The notes: generated by a model from the letters alone, not told the origin. A stretch of 64,000 nucleotides of DNA from Coprobacter tertius (GCF_024330105.1 NZ_JANDHW010000002.1:1-64000); one strand, 5' to 3'; positions 8,924-18,291 are shown, counted from the stretch's first letter. Translations and numbers: made by a program.

Positions 8924-10249
8924 TTATCGTTTTATATAGTCGAGCATAAAATCGAGGTTTTCTTTTATGAGTATTTTGCCGTTTTCCCCTTCGAATGCCA
9001 ACTCGGGTATCCTGTTATTCAGGTAAGCGTTTTTGAAGAACGATTTGCCTAATTCATCGCTTTTTAAAGCGATCCAAGCTACTTCAGTAGGAGAGAGCGG
9101 TTCGCCTTCTTCATCTTGTGTATCGGTAAGAATATCGTTGAGGATAATTTCTTGCTCGTTTTCGGGTAACTCTTCTTTTTCGTCGAAAAGATGATATTCC
9201 TCTTCTTGCCCGGTAATTTCATCGGCCAGTTCTTCCGATCCGTCATAGGAGCGGGCCTCTCCTACGAGCCACCAGTCGTTATCCCATTTTACGATACCGA
9301 AAAATAAGATACGGTTTTCATTTTTCATCTCGGGGGGAAATCCGATTAGAGACCGGTTCGTGATTTCTATTTCTTTACCGGTAGCGATGTGTGTAAACCG
9401 GGTATGTGTTTCTTTTTCTTCTATGTAGCGGAAATATCCGGAATATTTGCGGCTAAGAGAATCGAGACATTCGTACACCGGGACCGATTTGCCGAGAATA
9501 CGGGAAAGCCATTGTGCGGGTCGTAACGCAAAAAATTCGGTAACGTTATTATAAGCGAAATCATTGCAGAGCATGTTTATCATTTCGGGTATGCGGTCTT
9601 CCATATTTTCTTTTTTAGCCATATCGACCGTATCGTCGGCGTCGATTTGTAAACGCAATCCGTTTTCTTGGAATAAATATGATTCGCTGCCTGTCCAGAA
9701 AATACGCGAAAACCAATTTTCTATATTGCGGCTCGTAAGGTTCGGTTGCAGAAAAAATTTCTTTAGCTTTTCGTTTTCAGGTGCGGTCTCGTATTCTGCA
9801 TCGAGAATTTGCATAACGGTTGTAGCCAGTTGAGTAAATAAAGGGTCGAGCGGAGAATAAGGAATATTTGTTTCATCGAGTTGCATAAAAAAATGCCAGA
9901 TAATAAATTGCAGGTCGCAGGTATTTATTTCATCTTCAGCATAGTCTTCGCAAGTATAAAATGGCAAAGGTTTTCCGGTTCGTTTCAGGCATTCCCGTGT
10001 AAATGCGGTAAATATTCCTGTTTGTGAAATAATATCTTCGAAATAGGCCGTTAAAGTGCAACAAAATCTTTTTTTCTCGTCTTCGTCGAGATATAGTTTA
10101 TGATAGGCTTCCGAAAGAAAAAGTACGTCGGCGGCTTCATATATCCGGTTGGCGAGTTTTACGTAATACAAGTCGGTGGGGGCAGAGGACTGGTAAGGAT
10201 GCATACCCATCCAGTCTCCGCTGAAAATTACCTGTTTCTTTTTAGCCAT
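8924..10249 (-). CDS. DUF3843-like protein of unknown function
   Basis: This 441-residue cytoplasmic protein starts MAKKKQVIFSGDWMGMHPYQ. It has no signal or membrane segment and is rich in acidic residues, with an especially acidic stretch near residues 340-380. The opening WMGMHPY..PTDLYYVKLANRIYEA and the SFFKNAYLNNRIPELAF ending match my memory of the Bacteroidetes-restricted DUF3843 family; this has no known role. It is divergently transcribed from mutY, with a TAAGTTTG promoter element on its own strand 31 nt upstream of the ATG. Confidence 0.6.
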   Translation of the reverse strand: MAKKKQVIFSGDWMGMHPYQSSAPTDLYYVKLANRIYEAADVLFLSEAYHKLYLDEDEKKRFCCTLTAYFEDIISQTGIFTAFTRECLKRTGKPLPFYTCEDYAEDEINTCDLQFIIWHFFMQLDETNIPYSPLDPLFTQLATTVMQILDAEYETAPENEKLKKFFLQPNLTSRNIENWFSRIFWTGSESYLFQENGLRLQIDADDTVDMAKKENMEDRIPEMINMLCNDFAYNNVTEFFALRPAQWLSRILGKSVPVYECLDSLSRKYSGYFRYIEEKETHTRFTHIATGKEIEITNRSLIGFPPEMKNENRILFFGIVKWDNDWWLVGEARSYDGSEELADEITGQEEEYHLFDEKEELPENEQEIILNDILTDTQDEEGEPLSPTEVAWIALKSDELGKSFFKNAYLNNRIPELAFEGENGKILIKENLDFMLDYIKR

Positions 10250-10279
10250 AATGATAAAATATTCGATTTAAAATAGGTG

Positions 10280-10287
10280 CAAACTTA
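10280..10287 (-). promoter_or_regulatory. Promoter -7 element for the DUF3843-like gene
   Basis: TAAGTTTG on the minus strand fits TAnnTTTG and lies 31 nt upstream of the start codon, in the divergent interval shared with mutY. Confidence 0.5.
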
Positions 10288-10356
10288 CGATAATATTGTC
10301 GAATCGTGAAACGTTAAAAGAAAAAAGAAACGATAGAGGGTTTCAGGGGTTTTCGT

Positions 10357-10364
10357 TACATTTG
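10357..10364 (+). promoter_or_regulatory. Promoter -7 element for mutY
   Basis: TACATTTG fits the TAnnTTTG consensus and ends 20 nt upstream of the mutY ATG, predicting a very short 5' leader. No TTTG -33 match is evident. Confidence 0.55.
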
Positions 10365-10384
10365 CAGCGGTCAAAGAATAAGGT

Positions 10385-11485
10385 ATGAGCATACAATACG
10401 ATGAAAATTTGTCGATATCGGGTCCGTTAGTTAAATGGTACGAAGAAAATAAGCGGCAGCTGCCCTGGCGGGAGACCGCCGATCCGTATCTGATCTGGAT
10501 ATCGGAAATAATATTACAGCAAACAAGAGTAGCGCAGGGGCTCGATTATTTTAATCGTTTTGTAGGGCGATTCCCGGACGTAGCCACTTTGGCCGAGGCT
10601 CCCGAAGACGAGGTACTGAAATATTGGGAGGGGCTGGGCTATTACAGTCGAGCTCGTAATTTGCATGCGGCCGCTCATCAGATTATGACTGTTTTCGGAG
10701 GTAAATTTCCCGAAACTTACGAAGAAGTACTTTCGCTAAAGGGCATAGGCGAATATACTGCTGCGGCGATTTGTTCCTTTTCATATGGTTTACCGCATGC
10801 TGTTGTCGACGGAAATGTTTATCGGGTATTATCCCGTTTATTCGCTTTGGATACTCCTATCGATAGCGGAGCCGGGAAAAAAATGTTTTTTTCCTTAGCC
10901 GATGATTTGCTCGATCGTCATCGTCCGGGGATTTATAATCAGGCTATTATGGAATTGGGTGCGTTACAATGCGTACCGCGCTCTCCTCGTTGCGAAATGT
11001 GTCCGCTGGTGGTTAAGTGCCGGGCCTTTGCCGATGGAAATGTAGAGTCTTATCCCGTAAAGCAGGGAAAGACAGAAGTGAAACCCCGGTATTTTAATTA
11101 TTTGCATATTCTTAAAGATGGAGATACCTGGATTAATCGTAGGTCGGAAAATGATATATGGAGAAATTTATATGAATTGGTTCTTATCGAGACCGAAAAA
11201 GAGGTCTCTTTTGAAGAACTTGTACAAATGCCCCGATATAAAAAACTTTTGCCTTCTTCAGATGAGGTTGTCGTTTCAGGGATTCCGGTTTGCCGCAGGC
11301 ATGTTCTTTCTCATCGGATTATACATGCCCGTTTTTATACCATCGAAATCGTAAAAGAGTCGGAAACTCTTTCACAATATAAGCGTGTTTCGATGAATGA
11401 GATCGGACAATATGCTTTCTCCCGTCTGACGTTGAGTTATTTTGACGAATACCGAAAACGGTCGGCTGATTATACATTATGGTAA
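10385..11485 (+). CDS. mutY: A/G-specific adenine DNA glycosylase MutY
   Basis: MutY removes adenine mispaired with 8-oxoguanine in base-excision repair. All signature elements of the family are visible in this 366-residue protein. They are LPWR (26-29), SEIILQQTRV with the catalytic Glu41, the helix-hairpin-helix LKGIGEYTAAAI (118-129), VVDGNVYRVLSR with catalytic Asp142, and the 4Fe-4S cluster cysteines C196-x6-C203-x2-C206-x5-C212. The C-terminal third is the Nudix-like 8-oxoG recognition domain. Its stop codon directly abuts the convergent EamA-transporter stop with no intergenic base, so transcripts must overlap at the 3' ends. Confidence 0.95.
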   Translation: MSIQYDENLSISGPLVKWYEENKRQLPWRETADPYLIWISEIILQQTRVAQGLDYFNRFVGRFPDVATLAEAPEDEVLKYWEGLGYYSRARNLHAAAHQIMTVFGGKFPETYEEVLSLKGIGEYTAAAICSFSYGLPHAVVDGNVYRVLSRLFALDTPIDSGAGKKMFFSLADDLLDRHRPGIYNQAIMELGALQCVPRSPRCEMCPLVVKCRAFADGNVESYPVKQGKTEVKPRYFNYLHILKDGDTWINRRSENDIWRNLYELVLIETEKEVSFEELVQMPRYKKLLPSSDEVVVSGIPVCRRHVLSHRIIHARFYTIEIVKESETLSQYKRVSMNEIGQYAFSRLTLSYFDEYRKRSADYTLW

Positions 11486-12394
11486 TCATTGACGTAGCCT
11501 GAAAAATAATTGCCGTATTATTTTTTCTAAGGGTCGTGACAGAATGATGAGACTTACAGCCGAAATAATCAGTAAAAATCCGGTAGCGATACGGGATGTG
11601 ATCGGTTCTCCGAATACCAATATCCCCACACAGAGTGCAGTGAGCGGTTCCATGGCACCGAGAACGGCCGTGAGTGTAGAGCCGATACGTTTAATGGCAT
11701 AAACGAGTGCGAGATTCGATATGACGGTAGGTAGAATTGCTAACAGTAAGATGTTTATGAGTGATTGGGTATTGGGGATAATCTGAAAAGTCCCTTTTAT
11801 TAAAGTTTGAATGTAAAAGATAAGCGCCCCGATAAGGAGTACGTAAAATGTCAGTTTGCTGCCATTCATATTACGTACTTTCGATTTACTTACCTTGATG
11901 ATATATAATGCGTAACCGATGGCCGAAATAAGCACGATTCCGATGCCCGCCATATCGATTTTTTCGGCCGCGCCTCCGATCGAGAGAAAAGCTACTCCAA
12001 AAAACGCCATTATAATGGCTGTAATAATAATTACCGAAAGTCTTTCATGATAGTATAGGAACATGATAAGGGTAACGAATACAGGATACAGAAAATGTAT
12101 CGTTGTGGCTATTCCGCTGGGCAAGTAATTGTAACCCCAGAATAAGAACATGGCCGAGACTACGTAAAAAATACTCAGGTACGATAATGTAAGCAATTCG
12201 GCTTTGCTGATTCTGAATGATATTTTTTTTAGCGGTAAAACGATCCCGATCGAAATCCCGGCTATCAGAAAACGATAAAATAAAATAGAGTCGAAATCCA
12301 TTCCTTGTGCCATTAGCGGCAGAGTAAACAACGGAATGAGACCGAAGGTGGAAGAGGAAATGATTCCTGCGAGGAATCCCTTTAGGTTCGCCAT
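11486..12394 (-). CDS. EamA-family (DMT) transporter
   Basis: This 302-residue inner-membrane protein has about ten hydrophobic helices in two repeated halves, as in the drug/metabolite transporter superfamily. Family-like segments are LKGFLAGIISSSTFGLIPLF at the start and GSTLTAVLGAMEPLTALCVG in the second half. Members export amino acids, nucleobases or drugs; substrate is unknown. The start codon overlaps the rsmD stop by one base (TAATG), indicating a coupled operon with rsmD upstream. The 3' end abuts mutY tail to tail. Confidence 0.85.
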   Translation of the reverse strand: MANLKGFLAGIISSSTFGLIPLFTLPLMAQGMDFDSILFYRFLIAGISIGIVLPLKKISFRISKAELLTLSYLSIFYVVSAMFLFWGYNYLPSGIATTIHFLYPVFVTLIMFLYYHERLSVIIITAIIMAFFGVAFLSIGGAAEKIDMAGIGIVLISAIGYALYIIKVSKSKVRNMNGSKLTFYVLLIGALIFYIQTLIKGTFQIIPNTQSLINILLLAILPTVISNLALVYAIKRIGSTLTAVLGAMEPLTALCVGILVFGEPITSRIATGFLLIISAVSLIILSRPLEKIIRQLFFRLRQ

Positions 12395-12942
12395 TACCGA
12401 GCCTCCTCTTTTACTCTGAAAAAGCTGAAGTTTACACTGCCGTATTCCCGGTGTTGTATAAATTCGGGAAGAGATGAAAAGTCGTTTTTACGCGAATGTT
12501 CTACGACGAGTAATCCGTCGGGCTTCAATAATTCCGATTTTAAAATCATTTCGGGTATTTTCTCTAACTGAGGCAAATCGTAAGGAGGATCGGCGAAAAT
12601 AAAATCGAATTTGTCTCGGCAAGAGGAAATAAATTTAAATACGTCTCCTTTTACCGGAAGTAATGATTTATCGCCCAGTAATTGCTGTACTTTCCGGATA
12701 AAATTGTATTGTACTCCGTAATGTTCTACGCATACGACCCGGCTACACCCGCGCGAACATAATTCGAAACTGACAGCACCCGTACCGGCAAACAGATCGA
12801 GTGCGGTTTTTCCTTCGAAATCGATGAGATTTCCCAGAACATTAAAAAGGTTTTCCCGGGCAAAATCGGTTGTCGGCCGCGCCTTTATGTTGGTAGGCAC
12901 ATCGAAACGCCGCTTTCCGTATTTACCGCTGATAATACGCAT
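12394..12942 (-). CDS. rsmD: 16S rRNA (guanine(966)-N2)-methyltransferase RsmD
   Basis: RsmD methylates G966 of 16S rRNA using S-adenosylmethionine. The 182-residue protein shows the typical opening MRIISGKYGKRRFDVP, the ARPTTDFARENLFN stretch, the SAM-binding LDLFAGTGAVSFE (48-60) and the N-methyltransferase motif DPPY (118-121). I use the ATG at 12942, because the canonical family N-terminus begins there. The extra upstream codons to 12990 span a TATCTTTG promoter element. It is first in an operon with the EamA transporter, sharing one base. Confidence 0.92.
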   Translation of the reverse strand: MRIISGKYGKRRFDVPTNIKARPTTDFARENLFNVLGNLIDFEGKTALDLFAGTGAVSFELCSRGCSRVVCVEHYGVQYNFIRKVQQLLGDKSLLPVKGDVFKFISSCRDKFDFIFADPPYDLPQLEKIPEMILKSELLKPDGLLVVEHSRKNDFSSLPEFIQHREYGSVNFSFFRVKEEAR

Positions 12943-12965
12943 ACAAGTAATTTTTAAATTTTCTT

Positions 12966-12973
12966 CAAAGATA
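12966..12973 (-). promoter_or_regulatory. Promoter -7 element for rsmD operon
   Basis: TATCTTTG on the minus strand fits TAnnTTTG and lies 24 nt upstream of the chosen rsmD ATG. It supports the shorter start. Confidence 0.55.
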
Positions 12974-13080
12974 AGGAGAAAAAACGACAAAAACCACGTG
13001 AGAGTTTATCGACAAAAACATATGCCATACCCTCTTATTGCCGTATGTATCGGATGACCTTTCTTTTCTTTTATATTGAT

Positions 13081-14181
13081 CTAATACATCTGTATCTTAG
13101 ATAATTTAAACCCTTGCTTCGTATCGAGAAAATAATAATGTTCCCGGATGGAGGTTGCGGGTTCGACCACCTTAAAAATTTCGAATGTAGGCAATTCGTT
13201 TCCACCTTTTCCGGATGCTGCAAATTCGTTTATCCAGTAGTCGGACACAAAAAAATACGACATTGCTTGAGAAATTCCATGCATGGCCTCTCCTTTTGCT
13301 ATGGCGTTGATGGCCTGTATCAATGAATTTTTATATTTCGGCTCGAGATTTTCCGGTTGACAATAAAGCGGCCCTCCTCCATTATGAAGTTGTAGGGTTA
13401 TCTGCGGACCCAATATCGAGTCGACATTTCTTTCGTTTATATCTTTTGCCCTTTCTTTAATCCACGTTAAGAATTCTTTGCGGTAGTCTACAAACGAATA
13501 GTATTCTCCGTTGACTCCCATAAAACTTACGCGGGTGCTGTCTGTGTGGGGAGAGGGGGAGATTCGGCAGGTGTGTAATTTGAGGTAAATCATATCATAT
13601 TGGTCGACCATGCATTCGTCGGCATTTATCAATACCTGTCCGGTCGTATCTATCAGCATGATTCCGGAACCGTTTTCCCAGGTAGGACGTCCATCGGCCG
13701 AGGTTTTACAAACGGCGCCCTCTTCGGCCCATAACAAACCGTTCTGTACGCGCGAAAGATAGTTAAATCGGTTCGCTTCGATCGCAATATCTCCGTTGCG
13801 ATCGAGTAGTCCTGTAAATTGCGGCAATTTCCACATGTTATAATGTCGATAGCGGATAAAACCTTCGCATTCCGAATCGACGATTCCCCGGTTAGAAATG
13901 TATAGATGGTGATCTATCCTGCGTCCCGATTTGGTAAGAAAATAAGTATCGAAGCTGACGACTTCCTTGTTATTGTTCCCAAGGTATTGCCCGACGCATA
14001 TTATGTTGTCGAAATTGGTTGGAGCTGTAGTAAAACGGGGTTTGATACGGACTACATCGTTAGCGTCTTTATACCCGTATAGTTGTGTTTGGTCCTGAAA
14101 AGCATACCAGCGTTCTGCCGTTTGCGCGATTCCCGTTTGCGCGATTGTTCCGAATAGAATCATAATCATTATTTTTTTCAT
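13081..14181 (-). CDS. Exported WG-repeat-like protein of unknown function
   Basis: This 366-residue protein has a signal peptide (MKKIMIMILFGTIAQTGIAQ). The mature N-terminal half contains stretches resembling WG/KWG beta-repeats: LYGYKDANDVVRIKPRF, FTGLLDRNGDIAIEA and GIMLIDTTGQVLINA. In that repeat class a Gly-x-hydrophobic turn precedes (D/N)xxG and a positively charged or hydrophobic strand. These repeats often form secreted beta-propeller-like structures. The C-terminal half is not recognised. It is the last of four leftward genes of unknown function (13081-17086), probably functioning in the periplasm or at the surface. Confidence 0.55.
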   Translation of the reverse strand: MKKIMIMILFGTIAQTGIAQTAERWYAFQDQTQLYGYKDANDVVRIKPRFTTAPTNFDNIICVGQYLGNNNKEVVSFDTYFLTKSGRRIDHHLYISNRGIVDSECEGFIRYRHYNMWKLPQFTGLLDRNGDIAIEANRFNYLSRVQNGLLWAEEGAVCKTSADGRPTWENGSGIMLIDTTGQVLINADECMVDQYDMIYLKLHTCRISPSPHTDSTRVSFMGVNGEYYSFVDYRKEFLTWIKERAKDINERNVDSILGPQITLQLHNGGGPLYCQPENLEPKYKNSLIQAINAIAKGEAMHGISQAMSYFFVSDYWINEFAASGKGGNELPTFEIFKVVEPATSIREHYYFLDTKQGFKLSKIQMY

Positions 14182-14215
14182 GATTGTTTTATATCGATTA
14201 TTTTTTGTACCGGTA

Positions 14216-14743
14216 TCAGTCTTGGATCAGCTTTTTTTCGCGTATCGTTTTTTGTAGGACGAAGAGCGCTAACCCTATGACAATACCTGCGATTGTCGAA
14301 CAAAACAGGTATATTAAATAGTATACGATATATATTCTCAGAAACATACTGTAAATCGATATTTTCGTATAACTATCGAGGGCATACTCAACACAATCGT
14401 CGATATTGCCGGCGGCGGGTTCGTTTACATTTAAATATATAAATCTGATATAGATAAAAAGTAATACGTACGAGAGGAAGGCTTTGATGAATTGTCCCAG
14501 TACGGCAAACAATACACATTTCCCTCTCGATACCGGCCGGTCAGAGGCCGTTATCAGTCGGTATAATATTAGTATTACGATCAGTTCCGAAAGCAATAGG
14601 TCTAATCCGAATTTAACCAGAAAGGAGCCTTCCAACCATCCGAAGCATACAAAGATCCCGATGTTTACGACCGATGTCGCCACAGAGCTTAGGAAAAGCC
14701 ACATCCAGTAATTCTGTTTTTTCATAATTGTTTTTATATGCAT
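14216..14743 (-). CDS. Small polytopic membrane protein, unknown
   Basis: This 175-residue protein has four predicted membrane helices (WMWLFLSSVATSVVNIGIFV, LDLLLSELIVILILYRLI, VLFAVLGQFIKAFLSYVLLF, IVYYLIYLFCSTIAGIVIGL) and a basic C-terminal tail. An internal ATG at 14725 (MKKQNYW) is an equally good start. I do not recognise a family. It lies between two exported proteins on the same strand, so a shared envelope process is plausible but unproven. Confidence 0.5.
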   Translation of the reverse strand: MHIKTIMKKQNYWMWLFLSSVATSVVNIGIFVCFGWLEGSFLVKFGLDLLLSELIVILILYRLITASDRPVSRGKCVLFAVLGQFIKAFLSYVLLFIYIRFIYLNVNEPAAGNIDDCVEYALDSYTKISIYSMFLRIYIVYYLIYLFCSTIAGIVIGLALFVLQKTIREKKLIQD

Positions 14744-14812
14744 TTTAATGGTTTACTTATGGAGGGCAGGTTATGTGATCCCGATGATTTTTATCAATTA
14801 ATATTCATACTG

Positions 14813-16459
14813 CTACTTCGGGGGACCCGCCGGCAATGCCAAGGTGAAGGGAACGGTACCCCCTATGGTTCTTACCTTTTTGATGACGATGTACGTTTTA
14901 AGCGGTCGTTCAAATACCAGCCCGTATTCATTGTCGGTGCGAATGATATCGCCGATAGTAGGATTGTATTTGCCTTGGTCGTCGTACCCGTTGTTGGTAT
15001 CGAAATAATGAAAGTCATCGCGAGGGATAAATAAGGTATGGCTCTCTTCTTCGTAACGCCACCCCATAGGTAACCGGGGTAGGTCGTAGCGGGTTGCTTC
15101 GTAGTCGGGATAATAATATCGTAACTCACCCCGAAGCGTGTCGTTACTGCTAATAGGAGTGGGTATGGTTACCATGTCTATAGCATCACCGTATGGTCCT
15201 TGGGATAAATAGGGCCTGTTATCTAAACGTCCCCGTACTATTTCATCGTCTTCCAGAGTAACGATTCCTTCTATTGAATTAATCGTGAGACTCGAAAATT
15301 GCAGTCTGGCATCCCACTTCTGGGTATTATAGCAGAATGGCAAATAAGCGACTACGGCCAGGGTATTTCGTTGAGGATGATAGGCATAGGTGGCTACAAC
15401 AGGTTTCAGCAGCAGACTGTCGGCATTATTGTTTCGAATGGTGGCTATTTGGTGCATCATCTCTTCTAACGTGGGTTCATCTGCGTAATGGTCGTAACGG
15501 GGTACGAATTTTCCGGTCAGTTCCAGCCGAACAAGAGGGCGCACGCTATGGGAATGAACGGTAACATCCAGGTTGTCGACGTGTCCCGAAGCTTGCAGTC
15601 TCACCACATATAACGGATAATGTAGATAGCCGCCGTCTATCGGAGCAAAGCGCTGTTGTAATTCTTCGAAGGCTTTTGCCGTGTAACTGTTAACCACATC
15701 CATGTTGCGATACCACAAGTAGTGGCGAAAATCCTCGCAAAGGGACTGGAAATCAAGTATCGCACCTTTATTATTACGTACTACGGCCGAAAGGCGCCCC
15801 ATCTGACAGTATTTAATCCCATCATCGGTATCTCCGCAAATAGAGATGATGTCTATATTACAGCCCTCTCTATAAGGTTTCCACTTCCATTCCGTTTTTT
15901 CGTTTTCAGTCGGTTCGTCGTCATCGAACTCATATCCCGGTCGAGTATAGGAGTAGTCTATCGATTTGCTCTTATCTTCCAGGAGAAGATAAGCGACGTC
16001 CCCCTCGATTCCGAGCAATGTAATTTCAGTCTTATCAAAACATTGGGGTATGCCTATGGATGCTTCGTTAAAATGCAGCGTAGCGCTACTGTCTGGCTGG
16101 TTCACGAAGGCTTCGGCATGATAATGTTCATTGTCGAGTACATCGATTTTAATATAATGAGGCAACTCGAGCTTGGCTTTGTAATAGATGGTAGAGTCTC
16201 TGCTATCATAAGCGATACTTTCTGCTATGAGTTGTTTCATCTGTTCGGTGCTATTTACTTCCTGGCGTTTGTAAAGATGTCCGCAGTCGATATCTTCGAA
16301 GGGGTAAGGGTAATATGCCGCATCTTTATGATAGAGCGTTTCTGTTTTCAGAAAATCGATGAAAAGTTGGTTAAGCGAGGAATTTTCCCGGCTTTGCGCA
16401 TTGTTTTCGATGGTATTCATAAAGTATATTAATAAAAAGATAAGAGTTATTTTTTTCAT
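14813..16459 (-). CDS. Large exported protein of unknown function
   Basis: This 548-residue protein begins MKKITLIFLLIYFMNTIENNAQ, a plausible signal peptide cleaved after NNAQ. The mature part is rich in Asp, Tyr and beta-forming residues, for example EDIDCGHLYKRQEVN and DLPRLPMGWRYEEES. It lacks catalytic motifs I can name. Cysteines are few. It sits between a lipoprotein and a membrane protein on the same strand, consistent with an operon of envelope proteins. The reverse strand carries long shadow ORFs but the signal peptide supports this frame. Confidence 0.55.
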   Translation of the reverse strand: MKKITLIFLLIYFMNTIENNAQSRENSSLNQLFIDFLKTETLYHKDAAYYPYPFEDIDCGHLYKRQEVNSTEQMKQLIAESIAYDSRDSTIYYKAKLELPHYIKIDVLDNEHYHAEAFVNQPDSSATLHFNEASIGIPQCFDKTEITLLGIEGDVAYLLLEDKSKSIDYSYTRPGYEFDDDEPTENEKTEWKWKPYREGCNIDIISICGDTDDGIKYCQMGRLSAVVRNNKGAILDFQSLCEDFRHYLWYRNMDVVNSYTAKAFEELQQRFAPIDGGYLHYPLYVVRLQASGHVDNLDVTVHSHSVRPLVRLELTGKFVPRYDHYADEPTLEEMMHQIATIRNNNADSLLLKPVVATYAYHPQRNTLAVVAYLPFCYNTQKWDARLQFSSLTINSIEGIVTLEDDEIVRGRLDNRPYLSQGPYGDAIDMVTIPTPISSNDTLRGELRYYYPDYEATRYDLPRLPMGWRYEEESHTLFIPRDDFHYFDTNNGYDDQGKYNPTIGDIIRTDNEYGLVFERPLKTYIVIKKVRTIGGTVPFTLALPAGPPK

Positions 16460-16504
16460 ATGGCTCGGTTATGTTTGTTTTTTTATTCGTCTATGATATT
16501 TTAT

Positions 16505-17086
16505 TTATTCCAAATTGTTAAGTTTTTTATAAACAGAGGCGTTTACAGGAATTCTTATCTTTCGTTTCATGTTGTTTTCAGGGAAAAACAACATGATATT
16601 TATATATCCTTTCAGTTGTTTGAAGGCGGCATCCAAATCCAGCCGTATCCAGTGTTTGAAATATAATTCGTTATTTTTTTCACAAAGAGAGAGTCCCGAA
16701 AAAGAGAAACCGCCGTTAAAATAATACTCCGAAGTGTCTGTTAACCTAATTTTTAAGGTATCGTTATTTTCATTAGTCAACATATAATCAGGTAGTATTT
16801 TGAGCCGGATAAATTCGTCTATCCTTGTATTTGAGGGTGAATTTTCGATACCGCCTGTTTTTTTATATTCTTCTAATAAGGCGGGGGCTGAAATTAAACT
16901 CATCGATACGATGAGTAATTCGTCATTGGGTTCATATTCTGTTACCCAATCGACAATATCTGTAGAAAAATTGTGGGATAAAGTGTCTAAAAGAGAAATT
17001 TTTTCAGCTTTTGAAAAATTATTCGTTGTTGGTTTGCAACTTATCATGCTTGCCATAATACAAAAGATTAAAACGATTGTTCTCAT
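16505..17086 (-). CDS. Lipoprotein of unknown function
   Basis: This 193-residue protein opens MRTIVLIFCIMASMISCKPTT. It has a short basic n-region, a hydrophobic core and a lipobox-like MISC (Cys17). The mature region shows no named motif. It is the first gene of the leftward group 13081-17086, 45 nt upstream of the large exported protein, and is probably co-transcribed with it. Confidence 0.55.
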   Translation of the reverse strand: MRTIVLIFCIMASMISCKPTTNNFSKAEKISLLDTLSHNFSTDIVDWVTEYEPNDELLIVSMSLISAPALLEEYKKTGGIENSPSNTRIDEFIRLKILPDYMLTNENNDTLKIRLTDTSEYYFNGGFSFSGLSLCEKNNELYFKHWIRLDLDAAFKQLKGYINIMLFFPENNMKRKIRIPVNASVYKKLNNLE

Positions 17087-17658
17087 AATTATTAATTAAA
17101 AAAATGTCGTTATATCCCGAGACAATTTTGTTTTTGCAAAACCATTTCTGAACGGTGCAAATACATTATTTCTTTGTTCAGCATATCCTTTAGTGAAGGT
17201 CAAAGCTATTACTACATAAAATAATGCTGTACTTTGTTTGTTGGAGATCTGTCCGTCGACTTTTGTCTGCAAGTCGTAAATACTTTCTTTGTACTTATTC
17301 TTAATTTCCCGAATTTTAGGTTATTCTATCGTTTTAATGAAGAAAATTAAGTGTACTCGGATGCAATTCATCATCTTTGGTGACAAAGATACGAAATAAA
17401 AAAGGAATCACAAATGACTGTATATGCTTCGCAGCATGTTTCTACGCCCAATAAACTTTTAGTTTATCTTATTTGTTATACTATGATATATACCTACAAA
17501 TGGGGATAGGAAATGTTTTTAAGATCGAGTAATTTTATCCTCGAAAAAATAAAAGTTAGAAATATTTCCGGAAAAGCATATTAACTGATTTTTCCCAAAA
17601 CCAGTACATACAAATTTCGGTTAATATATTAGTAATTTATTAATTAAAAAAATCGATT
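17087..17658. other. Long intergenic region with hairpins and peroxiredoxin promoter
   Basis: No gene of 60 or more codons is credible here. Short inverted repeats occur: TCTTTG/CAAAGA at 17384-17399, ATGCT-TCGC-AGCAT at 17424-17437, and ATAAAC/GTTTAT around 17450-17468. A minus-strand TATCTTTG at 17394-17401 matches a -7 promoter element but leads into no obvious ORF for about 300 bases, so a small RNA or long 5' leader for the 16505-17086 lipoprotein is possible. The right part contains a candidate PerR/Fur operator. Confidence 0.45.
17556..17569. promoter_or_regulatory. Candidate Fur/PerR box upstream of peroxiredoxin gene
   Basis: TTAGAAATATTTCC matches 13 of 14 bases of a palindrome found at 63742-63755 in the promoter of the Fur-family gene at the end of the window. 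It lies about 90 nt upstream of the peroxiredoxin ATG. This is consistent with peroxide-responsive control of the peroxidase by that regulator; function is inferred from the shared sequence. Confidence 0.5.
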
Positions 17659-18291
17659 ATGAGATCTTTAATTGGAAGAAAGGCCCCTGATTTTAACAGT
17701 ACGGCAATCATAAACGGACATGAGTTTGTAAATAATTTTACACTGAGCCAGTTTAAAGGGAAAAAATATGTAATATTGTTCTTTTATCCGATGGATTTTA
17801 CATTTGTATGTCCTACCGAATTACATGCTTTTCAAGAAAAGCTGTTTGACTTTGAAAAATTGAATGTGCAATTGATCGGTTGTTCGGTCGATTCGGAATA
17901 TTCTCATTTCGCATGGCTGCAACAGCCTAAAAATAAAGGGGGAATACAGGGTGTTACTTATCCTATCGTTTCTGATTTCTCTAAATCTATTTCAGAAAGT
18001 TATGGCGTTTTAGCCGGTAAATATGCTCCGGATGAAAATGGAAATTGGAAGTGTGAAGGGGCTCCGGTGGCTTATCGAGGATTATTCCTCATCGATAAAG
18101 AGGGAATTGTACGGCATTGCGTGATCAATGATTTACCGTTGGGACGTAATGTAGATGAGGCATTACGTATGGTTGAGGCTTTACAGCATTTTGAAGAATA
18201 TGGAGAAGTTTGCCCTGCTAACTGGAGTAAAGGTAAAGAAGCTATGAAGGCAACCGAAGAAGGTGTAGCCAATTATCTGGAAAAACATTAA
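17659..18291 (+). CDS. 2-Cys peroxiredoxin (AhpC/Prx1 family)
   Basis: This 210-residue cytoplasmic peroxidase reduces H2O2 and organic hydroperoxides. The peroxidatic cysteine is Cys51 in the diagnostic FTFVCPTE, and the resolving cysteine is Cys185 in GEVCPANW, which defines a typical 2-Cys enzyme. RGLFLIDKEGIVRH is another conserved element. Length and motifs suit AhpC/Prx1 but no ahpF-like reductase neighbours it, so the physiological reductant (thioredoxin or AhpF) is undetermined. It precedes enolase by 27 nt and may be co-transcribed. A PerR-like palindrome lies upstream. Confidence 0.93.
   Translation: MRSLIGRKAPDFNSTAIINGHEFVNNFTLSQFKGKKYVILFFYPMDFTFVCPTELHAFQEKLFDFEKLNVQLIGCSVDSEYSHFAWLQQPKNKGGIQGVTYPIVSDFSKSISESYGVLAGKYAPDENGNWKCEGAPVAYRGLFLIDKEGIVRHCVINDLPLGRNVDEALRMVEALQHFEEYGEVCPANWSKGKEAMKATEEGVANYLEKH

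Noticed and set aside
15722-16432. 236-codon plus-strand ORF inside the large exported protein gene
   Set aside because: The opposite strand has a signal peptide and operon context; this frame has no domain and appears to be a shadow.
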